24,311 nucleotides of DNA. Source: a virus. How positions within the stretch are numbered: the stretch's first letter is position 1; the number at the start of each line of letters is the position of its first letter. Below are positions 12,600 through 20,642 of the stretch, in pieces. The stretch is taken from positions 1-24,311 of the IMG/VR virus record IMGVR_UViG_3300009593_000119, one strand, 5' to 3'. A program made the position numbers and the translations under genes. Under the pieces are notes generated by a model. The model had not been told where the DNA came from, did no database searches, and saw only the letters and a list, made by a program, of their open reading frames with translations.

Positions 12600-15500
12600 T
12601 TAACTTATACCTCCATCGTAATTATCATATGGATGATTACCTACTCCTGATTCCACTGTTGGATCTTCTGCCAAATTAGTATAAACATGAGGAGCTTGAG
12701 CAGCATTATATCCATAGATAGCATTATTTAAATCTTCAGTATTTGTAGAAGGGAATGAACGACCAGAACCCCAGATAATTCTTACAGCACCAGTACATCC
12801 TTTCCAAGCAGCACCTCCACCAGTAGGAGCTCCTGACCCTTGTCCTCCTGCAGGTCCCCATACTCCAGCGTCAGCACCAGCACCACCACCATAATATCCA
12901 CCAGCAACAGCCCCATTATAAATCTGCTCATTCTGACTATAAGGAGGATGTCTTCCATCTCCACTTAACCAACCTCCATTTGCAGGATCTCTACGAATTA
13001 CACCAGCTTTCGCCCACAACCAATGTATTGAACCGCCTTTACCAACAACTGATGGTGCTTGATCATCATCACCTCCACCAACACCATTATTACCTTCTCC
13101 CCATATTCCTGTTCCACCACCACCACCAGCAACAGCACCATACCTACCATCTGGGGGATTTATTTGTGCGTCACCAACTGAATCAGATCCACCGCCACCA
13201 GCTCCACCACCAGTTCCATCTTGACCAGATCCACTGTTAGCACCATCACCACCACTTCCTGAATACCCACCAGCTCCACCACCACCTGTTCCATTATTTC
13301 CAGTACGAGTACCTCCACCGTTTCCACCGTTTCCACCACCGTCTCCTACATAATCTCCACCTTGAGCAATACCATTACCTATTCCTCTTCTACCACCCTG
13401 ACCTCCACCACCTTTAACAGTAGTTGCGTCTATAAAATATGAATCTCCACCATTAGTACCAACATCTGGACCTGATTGAATCTCTGTGTTTGTGGATGGG
13501 AATGCTCTACCTAAACCCCATAGAATTCTTACTGCCCCATTAGATCCAGCAATACCATTACCACCACCTCCACCAGAACCAGGCCCTAAACTAGGGAATG
13601 CTGCAAAAGTTTGTGGATCTCCACCAGATCCACCTTTTCCACAGTGTCCATAAGATCCAGAACCACCACTATCATATGTACTAGCACCAGCACCATTAGT
13701 ACCTTCTCCTTCTAGTCCTACACCACCACCAGCACCACCTTCCCAAGATGCACCAGCACCTCCACCACCAGCACCACCATTACCTTGATTACCAGAACTT
13801 GCTCCAAAACTTATTCCTGTTCCACCCATTCCACCATTACCTGAATATCCACCAGCTCCACCGCCACCACCAGCATAAGATCCATTCTTTGATCCACCTT
13901 GACCACCATTTCCACCACCATCTCCTGTCCAATCACCACCAGTTCCACCATTATTAGTTGTACTCGGACTTCCACCACCACCTCTAACAGTGTTGTAGTC
14001 TAGAAAATATGAATCTCCACCACCTGAATTTTTATTACCAACAACTACAGTATAAGATTGTCCTGGTGTTACAGAAATATTATTTTTCCATCCAAGACCA
14101 CCACCACCATCTCCATGTTTATCAGCACCACCATCACCACCAGCACCTACACAAACAGCAGATACTGATGTAACGTCAGCAGGACAAGTCCAACTATAAG
14201 ATCCTGGCGTTGTCCATTCTTGCTCACCTGCATCGATTGGAACATCATTACCACCAACAACAACAGTATATGATTGACCTGGTGTTACTGAAATATTATT
14301 CTTATATCCTAAACCTCCTCCACCACCACCATCACCTGCAGGATTACCAGATGATCCTGTCCAAGTTTGGTTGGGTGTTGAAGAACCACCACCTCCTCCA
14401 ATACAAACTACAGAAACTGATGTAACATCAGCAGGACATGTCCAACTATATGTTCCTGCTACTGTATATTCTTTTTGACCCACTGCAAAGTTATCATCAA
14501 AACCAGTATAAAAAGTATCAACTGTGGGTCCATTACAAGCTAACAATTTAGTATCAGGTATTTGCTTAACTGGTTCTATATGACTTGAATTCCAAGTATC
14601 TGCACCATATACAGCTCTTCCTGTAACAACACGAACATTAGATATCTGTCCAGCCATAGCAGTACTTTCTCCTGATCCTTGACCATGACCACCAATAGCT
14701 ATCCTCTTCGTACTCGTATCATTAAGATCAGGCATACTAGCAAATTGGAATAAATCTGAATTACTTCCAGAATATTGATGGGTACGATTCCCACTCATAA
14801 AAAGATATAAACCAGTACCTATTCTTTCAAAAACAACATGTCTCCAAGAGTCACTCCCATTCTCACTATCATGTGATAGTAAATGATCTCCACCCAAATA
14901 CCATCTTATTTCAGCATCTTCACCATTACCTCCATAAGCATCTTTATTAGCCTGATTCTGATGATACCATCCGACTGAATTAGTTCCAGTAGGAGCAATC
15001 TTCCATGTAACTTTATTATTCTCATCCAAACCTTCGATAAAAGGAGAGTTGATACCTGCACTACCTAGACCCCAATAAGTTTGACCTGGTGCACCTACTC
15101 CAGGTCTCCACCAAAACTCAATTGTCCAATTATAATTTCCTAAATGAAAATAATTTGGTGTTGGTGGTGTAACTATCAAATATTGAAAATTATATGCTCC
15201 TTTAAATTGAACACTAGATCTTCCATCAATATTAGGAGTTCCATCACCAATTGGAGTATCCCAACTTATACGAACTCCACCATCTCCACCAGCCCCACCA
15301 GATCCAGTTTGTCCACCACCAGTCAGACCCTTTCCACCAGCACCTCCATATAATCCACCAACTCCACCAGTAGATCCATTAGAAGTTCCACTTGGAGGTC
15401 CACCAACACTTCCAGTTTCTCCGAATACTAATGGTACTCCAACTGAACCTGTGCTGCCATTATTTCCACCAGTTTGTCCTTTATATGAATAATCTCCACC

Positions 15501-15995
15501 TTGTACCCATTGTGTTGCTGGATGGCCATTACCACCTACAGCTCCACTCCTGTGTCCATCTCCACCTGATTTAATTACACCATTACCTTCGGTGAACATA
15601 CCTTCTCCACCAGTTTGTCCATAATAACCACCACCATAAGCTTTTACAATATATTGCCCATTAGATTGTCTTTGAACGTATGATGTATTTCCATCACAAT
15701 CATTATAATCAACACTACCCCATACATGTCCAGGACCACCAGGTCCCACACAAACTACTAAAGTTTCTCCAGGAGTAACAGAAACACCATCAGTCCAAAC
15801 TAAACCACCACCACATGCACCATTAGAACTACTTCCACCTGTTGATCCTCCACCGCCACCACCAACAGCCATTATGTTAATATTAGTTACACCAGCAGGA
15901 ACAACAAAGTTAGTCGTTGCTCCAACAGTAGATGCCTCAAAAGTTATATGAGTTTGTTGAACTCCATGAACAAGTAACTGCTGTACAATAGCCAT
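12600..15995 (-). CDS. Glycine-rich adhesin with LamG-like domain (1131 aa)
   Basis: ATG at 15995 overlaps the TAA of the 432-aa gene (TAATG). Residues ~26-246 are a first glycine-rich module: a beta head (TNFVVPAGVTNINIMAVGGG) and a Gly-rich tail ending GGVRISW. Residues ~258-490 look like a LamG/concanavalin-type jelly roll (NWTIEFWWRPG, SWRHVVFERIGTGLYLF, AGQISNVRVVTGRAVYG, DTKLLAC). Residues ~507-1087 hold two more copies of the Gly-rich module, apparently nested (heads at 507 and 590, tails ending GRAFPSTNTE at 838 and GRSFPSTNTE at 1087). Long glycine arrays of this sort form polyglycine-II bundles in the gp38 adhesins of T-even phages such as S16, so a receptor-binding tip is the best inference. 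The LamG part suggests binding to surface carbohydrate. Plus-strand frames here are His-rich artefacts. Confidence 0.85.
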   Translation of the reverse strand: MAIVQQLLVHGVQQTHITFEASTVGATTNFVVPAGVTNINIMAVGGGGGGSTGGSSSNGACGGGLVWTDGVSVTPGETLVVCVGPGGPGHVWGSVDYNDCDGNTSYVQRQSNGQYIVKAYGGGYYGQTGGEGMFTEGNGVIKSGGDGHRSGAVGGNGHPATQWVQGGDYSYKGQTGGNNGSTGSVGVPLVFGETGSVGGPPSGTSNGSTGGVGGLYGGAGGKGLTGGGQTGSGGAGGDGGVRISWDTPIGDGTPNIDGRSSVQFKGAYNFQYLIVTPPTPNYFHLGNYNWTIEFWWRPGVGAPGQTYWGLGSAGINSPFIEGLDENNKVTWKIAPTGTNSVGWYHQNQANKDAYGGNGEDAEIRWYLGGDHLLSHDSENGSDSWRHVVFERIGTGLYLFMSGNRTHQYSGSNSDLFQFASMPDLNDTSTKRIAIGGHGQGSGESTAMAGQISNVRVVTGRAVYGADTWNSSHIEPVKQIPDTKLLACNGPTVDTFYTGFDDNFAVGQKEYTVAGTYSWTCPADVTSVSVVCIGGGGGSSTPNQTWTGSSGNPAGDGGGGGGLGYKNNISVTPGQSYTVVVGGNDVPIDAGEQEWTTPGSYSWTCPADVTSVSAVCVGAGGDGGADKHGDGGGGLGWKNNISVTPGQSYTVVVGNKNSGGGDSYFLDYNTVRGGGGSPSTTNNGGTGGDWTGDGGGNGGQGGSKNGSYAGGGGGAGGYSGNGGMGGTGISFGASSGNQGNGGAGGGGAGASWEGGAGGGVGLEGEGTNGAGASTYDSGGSGSYGHCGKGGSGGDPQTFAAFPSLGPGSGGGGGNGIAGSNGAVRILWGLGRAFPSTNTEIQSGPDVGTNGGDSYFIDATTVKGGGGQGGRRGIGNGIAQGGDYVGDGGGNGGNGGGTRTGNNGTGGGGAGGYSGSGGDGANSGSGQDGTGGGAGGGGSDSVGDAQINPPDGRYGAVAGGGGGTGIWGEGNNGVGGGDDDQAPSVVGKGGSIHWLWAKAGVIRRDPANGGWLSGDGRHPPYSQNEQIYNGAVAGGYYGGGAGADAGVWGPAGGQGSGAPTGGGAAWKGCTGAVRIIWGSGRSFPSTNTEDLNNAIYGYNAAQAPHVYTNLAEDPTVESGVGNHPYDNYDGGIS
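12735..14477 (-). repeat. Two glycine-rich modules, one apparently nested in the other
   Basis: Within the 1131-aa adhesin, the order is head 1 (residues ~507-582), head 2 (~590-655), tail 2 (~657-838), tail 1 (~848-1087). Heads share GTYSWTCPADVTSVSVVC and NNISVTPGQSYTVVVG. Tails share GGDSYF(L/I)D..TV(R/K)GGGG, GDGGGNGG, GGGGAGGYSG and GAVRI(L/I)WG.GR(A/S)FPSTNTE. Confidence 0.7.
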
Positions 15996-17293
15996 TAGGT
16001 AATACCACCACCCATTACTACATATTCATTTGTACCAACACAGACAAGAGTAGCAATTCCTTTCTGTGCTAATGTTCTATTTTGAGAAGTACTATCTCCA
16101 ACAAGGTACATATCTACACTTGATCTTTCTATACTAATGTCACTAGCAGTAGAATTGTATATCGTTACTATATCTCCCTCGGATAATTGATTAGCAGAAC
16201 TAACAGTTATAGTACCACTAGCTTTAACCATCTTACCAGTATCTGAAGCTTGAATTGTGTATGCTGCTGCTTGTGTATTGACAGGTAAAGATCTAACATT
16301 ATCCCAAGCATAATCAGTTCCATTCCAACTTAAAACTTCATTTGCATTTGCTGATGATTTATTAATATGTGTATCTACATCATTGGTATCAAATGTACTA
16401 CCAGTTGCAATAGAAATAACTCCATCAGCAGCAATTTGGATGCCAGTACCACCACTTTTAACACCACCTAATACTGTTGTTGTTGCAACTGGTACAGGGG
16501 AATCAGTAAACTCTAAAGCATTTTCACCAGCATTCACCTTGGTAAACTTACCAGCTTGTCCACTAAAAGAATTTGGAGTATCATTAAGTTCTAACCAATC
16601 ACCTTTACCTTCTGGTGTATCTTTAAGGAATACTTTTATAGTTCCATATCTATAAGTTGTTGGATTATTAATGAAGTTCTGATCACAATCCTGATAATAG
16701 TATTGTGCTCCTCCCTGATATAAACCTAATCCATCCGTTTCCTTACTTACCCATGTAACAGTACCACTCTCTGTAGGTTGACCAGTAGGAGCATTTGCAG
16801 AGCTAGTATCACCAATCTCTATAAATTCACCACCTGGATTTGTTGCAGCAGTGGCCGCTACAAGACGAAACTCTTGACCAGCAGAACTAACATTGAATAT
16901 TACAGTGTCTTCTTCATTAATATGAATAGTTGGATTCGTTCCACTAACAATACCACGTCTATCATTTCCAGTTACAGTATAATCCCCTACCACTCCAGTT
17001 TGACCAGATTGAGGATCTGTAACTGAAACTTGACCATTTCCAGTTACAGTAAAAGTAAAGGTTTTTGGTCCAGGTATTGTACCTGAAAAATTTATAACTC
17101 CATCATTAGCAACTGTTATATCAGTACCACCACCTTTAATACCACCTAATACTGTTGGTGATGCTATGGGTAAACTATAAAAATTTGATTGCCCAACAGC
17201 AACCCACGTACCATCAGTAAAGGTATATGTAATACCATTTATTGTATGCTGTTCATCTGGTGAAGGACTATTTGGAAAGGTTATTGCTGACAT
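15995..17293 (-). CDS. Modular tail fibre protein with degenerate cupredoxin-like domain (432 aa)
   Basis: ATG at 17293, preceded by AGGG about 8 bases upstream and 4 bases after the TAA of the 1052-aa gene. Residues 1-35 are the ITFPNSP...GITYTFTDGTWVAVG opening module shared with the 214-aa fibre. Two copies of a fibre motif occur at ~45-70 and ~270-297 (TVLGGIKGGGTDITVANDGV / TVLGGVKSGGTGIQIAADGV). Residues ~103-223 align in pattern with the subtilase's cupredoxin (DYTVTGNDRRG ... PTIHINEEDTVIFNV), but the copper ligands are replaced (Gln140, Asn206, Asn209; only Cys203 remains). The C-terminal ~90 residues (YTIQASDTGKMVKASGTITV ... LAQKGIATLVCVGTNEYVV) are a well-known fibre end domain. 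A tail fibre is well supported. Confidence 0.82.
   Translation of the reverse strand: MSAITFPNSPSPDEQHTINGITYTFTDGTWVAVGQSNFYSLPIASPTVLGGIKGGGTDITVANDGVINFSGTIPGPKTFTFTVTGNGQVSVTDPQSGQTGVVGDYTVTGNDRRGIVSGTNPTIHINEEDTVIFNVSSAGQEFRLVAATAATNPGGEFIEIGDTSSANAPTGQPTESGTVTWVSKETDGLGLYQGGAQYYYQDCDQNFINNPTTYRYGTIKVFLKDTPEGKGDWLELNDTPNSFSGQAGKFTKVNAGENALEFTDSPVPVATTTVLGGVKSGGTGIQIAADGVISIATGSTFDTNDVDTHINKSSANANEVLSWNGTDYAWDNVRSLPVNTQAAAYTIQASDTGKMVKASGTITVSSANQLSEGDIVTIYNSTASDISIERSSVDMYLVGDSTSQNRTLAQKGIATLVCVGTNEYVVMGGGIT
16625..16987 (-). other. Degenerate cupredoxin-like domain (copper ligands lost)
   Basis: Residues about 103-223 of the 432-aa fibre. It keeps the DYxxTGxDR and P.I.IN..D.(I/V).F pattern of the subtilase domain and the final YYYQDCDQNF ... 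YGTIKV strand. Where copper ligands would be, it has Gln140, Asn206 and Asn209, with Cys203 left. Confidence 0.55.
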
Positions 17294-17297
17294 GTTA

Positions 17298-20200
17298 TTA
17301 CCCTATTTTTTTGAACGTCATTACAGTTCCACCTTTGGAACCACCATACATGGTACCATTGGCTCCAGAGTTAACTTTAAATCTACATCTTTCTTGTGTA
17401 AAATCACTTACATTAATAATAGTTTTTATACTTAAGGCTTTTGCTTCTGGAGATCCACCATTTCCAGAACTTTGACAATACTCAATTCCCTTTCTTACAT
17501 AATCCCAACTACCTCCTCCATTAGTACTATGTTCTATGAAAGATTCCCAACCTCCTGACTCTTGTCCCTGATGGTACGCACCAGCACCAGATGCTTGGAA
17601 CCTAGAAGCAAATTCTATTTCCCACATACCATCACTTGGGAATGTAAATACACCAGCAGTCTCTGTCATACCTGCACCTTTCACTGCAAATGGAGCAGGA
17701 GATCTAGCAACTGTAGTTTGTGTATTTGTTGTAACATCACCTAAAATATTATTATAAATCTTTCTATTTGCAGCATCATTTTGACCAGGACCAGCATTTG
17801 GATATTGTACTATTCCATAACCATCAGCACTATCATCACTGTTTATATCTCCAGCAAACCACTGATCTATTTCAGCAACTCCTAAACCACCACCAATAGC
17901 TTCCTGTTGATCTTCCCAGTCATTATCAGTATATGCAGGGTTTGTATTACCATCAGGAAGAAACTTTGCTGGATATAAATCTTCAATTTGTGTTAATTCA
18001 GGATTTAATGATTTAATAAACTGCATCATATTATCTACAGATAGATCTTCTGCTTGAGACTTTGTTGGATATCCAACTGGTTTCAAATTGTTATTATAAA
18101 AATCTAATACTTGAGTAACATTAGCACCAAGATCTGTTAATGCTTTAGGAAGTGCAGTTTTCTTTCTCTTCCTAAATTTCATCTTACCTGCATCAATAGA
18201 GACTTTATGCTCATCACCAACCCATAATGAATTATCTGATAGGAATAAGTGTCTTATCTTATATTCTGCATTACCTAAATCGTATGCTGCATTTGTTGTA
18301 GGAATAATATGTCCTGTCAACTTTAAGTGACCATCAGCTTCTAATCTAGTACTTGCACCATCATCTAGATATGTCTGTGCCAGATGAGGTGAAGCATCTA
18401 CCCACTGTGTGCTACCCCCATCATCATAATTAATCTTTAAGCTTCCTTCATCAGTTTTCCACCACAAATCACCTGCAGAAGGTGTTGTTGGAGCATTAAG
18501 ACTAATACTTACATTAGCACCTCCACCACCTCCAGCACCAGATTGATCTGCCCATTTCCAATTAGTAGCTTCGTTTGAATCATATACTAAAACTTTATCA
18601 GGACCAACAGTACCACCAGCATTGATGTGTTTCTCTTCTATTACATCATCATCAACACTCCAAACAGTACCTCCAATTGATATAGTTATATCTCCTTTAT
18701 CTCCATCAGTTATTCCACCACCACTTGAAGCTGCTAAAGGTGGACTAGCATCTACCCAATAAGAATCAGGAGTCTCATCTGTATAATAAATCTTAAGTCT
18801 ACCTTCTATCGAAGACCACCACATATCACCAGCAGTAGGACTACCTGGTGGAGTGGCAGCAATAGATACAGATGAATTACCACCACCAGATTGTCCATTA
18901 GCAATAGAAGTGATTATTCCTTTATCATTAACCGTAATATTTGTATTTGTATAAGAACCAGCAGTAATACCAGCAACATTAGGTAAAGAGAATGTTGCTT
19001 TTTTATTAACACCATCCCAATCAATATTAAAATCACTAGTACCAATTAATTCTACAAATGATACAGGATTACCATCATCCACAGATGGGTTTGCTTTTAA
19101 TATAACATGATTAGATGTACTTGTAGAACCTTCTAAAGAATAATTGGAGAAATATCCCCAATCTGTTCCATTAAAGAATTCCCAAATATTACTTCCTTCA
19201 TTAAATCTTACTATAGCATCTGCTAATGCAGAACGTTCAGCAATGATTGATGCATTTAATGATGGTTGTATTGGTGAATATATATCCATATTCCCAGCAC
19301 CAGAACCACCAAGATTTTCACTTAAAGTAATGTCAGTACCATTAACATCTATTGATAATATAGTTGCAGATGCTGTAACACTCAAGTTACCACTATTAGT
19401 AGTGATTAAAGATACTGATGCTCCTTCAACAAGTCCAGTAGTATCAGCCATTGTAAGTATACTACTACCTCCTGTACCAGATACATTATTATACCTACCA
19501 ATATCAGCATTTAATGTAAGACTACTAGTACCAACTGCAGCATTTTGTGATATATTACTTTGAGAACCACTATATGATAAATTTCCTGTAATAGTAACAT
19601 CTTGGAAAGTAACTCCTGTAATTGTTGTTGCACCTCTAGCAGTTACAGAACCTAAAGTATCTGATTCTGATTTTAAATATCCTTCAGTACCATGGTCACC
19701 CCAATCATGTGCATCTTCCCAATCACTAACCATTTGTGCAGTAATGTTTTTGATATAGTTTGGAATAGTAGTATCAGTTGACCAATCAAATTCATCTATA
19801 TCAACATCTATAGCTCTCCAATTACCACTTACAATATTATAAGCAAGAACTTGATCTTCAGTAGGTGTAGTTGGAATATTAACATTATTAAGATGATTTA
19901 AACCAAGAGGAGATCCACTTTTCTTAAAGTTGCCTGTAACATCTACATCACCTGTAACATTTAAATCAGTACCATCAAAAGTTAATTTAGCACTATCTTC
20001 TAATGCACCAACAGTACCGACAATAGGTACTCTACCTGCAGTTAAATCACTAACTGTAACAGATGCAAATACACATTCAGCACCTGTAATATTAGCACCA
20101 GTATTACCAATAACTGTTCCTTGACTTGTAAATGTAGTTGAATCTATACCACCATCTATAACAAGTTTATTAGTAGTACTATTCCAAGTTAATTTGTCTG

Positions 20201-20456
20201 TATCTACTAATGCTCCATTTGTCCCGACGATTACAACTCTTCCTTCTGTTAAATCACTGATTGTAGCAGAGTGAAATACAGCTTCAACATTACTAGTTGA
20301 TATACCAGCATTAAATGATACTGCTGAAGTGAATGTTTTGTATCCACTAAACGAATACGTTCCCTCACGAGTCTGTTGCAAATCAGCAGCAATCTCATTG
20401 ATCTCTTGCCTCTGATCTTCTAGACTAAAATCTTTAGCGACATTTCTTAAAGTCAT
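17298..20456 (-). CDS. Long tail fibre protein with C1q/TNF-like C-terminus (1052 aa)
   Basis: ATG at 20456 overlaps the TGA of the small upstream gene by 4 bases (ATGA). Residues 1-30 (MTLRNVAKDFSLEDQRQEIN) match the 427-aa fibre's N-terminus. A ~65-residue repeat lies at about 55-170 (ATISDLTEGRVVIVGTNGAL / VTVSDLTAGRVPIVGTVGAL). A WGDHGTEGYL motif is at ~252. Two copies of a GDMWW/GDLWW...WVDASP domain are at ~530-575 and ~648-693. Residues ~725-830 hold the YDLGNAEYKIRHLFLSDNSL ... GKMKFRKRKK block common to cyanophage fibres. Residues ~900-1052 look like a C1q/TNF-type jelly roll (GVFTFPSDGMWEIEFASRFQ), a trimeric receptor-binding head. An acidic dockerin-like loop lies at 869-881. It is most likely a trimeric host-recognition fibre. 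Confidence 0.85.
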   Translation of the reverse strand: MTLRNVAKDFSLEDQRQEINEIAADLQQTREGTYSFSGYKTFTSAVSFNAGISTSNVEAVFHSATISDLTEGRVVIVGTNGALVDTDKLTWNSTTNKLVIDGGIDSTTFTSQGTVIGNTGANITGAECVFASVTVSDLTAGRVPIVGTVGALEDSAKLTFDGTDLNVTGDVDVTGNFKKSGSPLGLNHLNNVNIPTTPTEDQVLAYNIVSGNWRAIDVDIDEFDWSTDTTIPNYIKNITAQMVSDWEDAHDWGDHGTEGYLKSESDTLGSVTARGATTITGVTFQDVTITGNLSYSGSQSNISQNAAVGTSSLTLNADIGRYNNVSGTGGSSILTMADTTGLVEGASVSLITTNSGNLSVTASATILSIDVNGTDITLSENLGGSGAGNMDIYSPIQPSLNASIIAERSALADAIVRFNEGSNIWEFFNGTDWGYFSNYSLEGSTSTSNHVILKANPSVDDGNPVSFVELIGTSDFNIDWDGVNKKATFSLPNVAGITAGSYTNTNITVNDKGIITSIANGQSGGGNSSVSIAATPPGSPTAGDMWWSSIEGRLKIYYTDETPDSYWVDASPPLAASSGGGITDGDKGDITISIGGTVWSVDDDVIEEKHINAGGTVGPDKVLVYDSNEATNWKWADQSGAGGGGGANVSISLNAPTTPSAGDLWWKTDEGSLKINYDDGGSTQWVDASPHLAQTYLDDGASTRLEADGHLKLTGHIIPTTNAAYDLGNAEYKIRHLFLSDNSLWVGDEHKVSIDAGKMKFRKRKKTALPKALTDLGANVTQVLDFYNNNLKPVGYPTKSQAEDLSVDNMMQFIKSLNPELTQIEDLYPAKFLPDGNTNPAYTDNDWEDQQEAIGGGLGVAEIDQWFAGDINSDDSADGYGIVQYPNAGPGQNDAANRKIYNNILGDVTTNTQTTVARSPAPFAVKGAGMTETAGVFTFPSDGMWEIEFASRFQASGAGAYHQGQESGGWESFIEHSTNGGGSWDYVRKGIEYCQSSGNGGSPEAKALSIKTIINVSDFTQERCRFKVNSGANGTMYGGSKGGTVMTFKKIG

Positions 20457-20641
20457 TTAACTAATTTCTTAAGGAGGGACTTGATTTCGGACATTTCTTC
20501 CTTCAAAGTATTTAGTTCTTTGATGGCATTCTGAAATTCACCCGAAAATGATTTAGGTGCTTTTGGAGCAACATTAATTATTGCTCCAGTGTTAGTATCT
20601 CTAACAAAATTCTCATGACCTTTAACTTTAAGATACTCCAT
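20453..20641 (-). CDS. Small conserved coiled-coil protein of marine T4-like phages (62 aa)
   Basis: I place the start at ATG 20641, one base after the TAA of the giant upstream gene, giving MEYLKVKGHENFVRDTNTGA. An upstream TTG at 20656 would add five residues and overlap that gene, and has less support. Residues 1-30 (KVKGHENFVRDTNTGAIINV) resemble a small conserved protein I recall from T4-like marine phages. The C-terminal ~25 residues (FQNAIKELNTLKEEMSEIKS, then LLKKLVK) form a heptad-patterned helix. It overlaps the 1052-aa fibre by 4 bases, so the two are probably co-translated. Function unknown; it may help assemble or attach the neighbouring fibres. Confidence 0.78.
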   Translation of the reverse strand: MEYLKVKGHENFVRDTNTGAIINVAPKAPKSFSGEFQNAIKELNTLKEEMSEIKSLLKKLVK

Positions 20642-20642
20642 T

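Noticed and set aside
12980-14425. Plus-strand histidine- and leucine-rich frames suggesting metal-binding proteins
   Set aside because: They are the reverse complement of GGT/GGA glycine codons in the 1131-aa adhesin; runs of CAC/CAT arise automatically.
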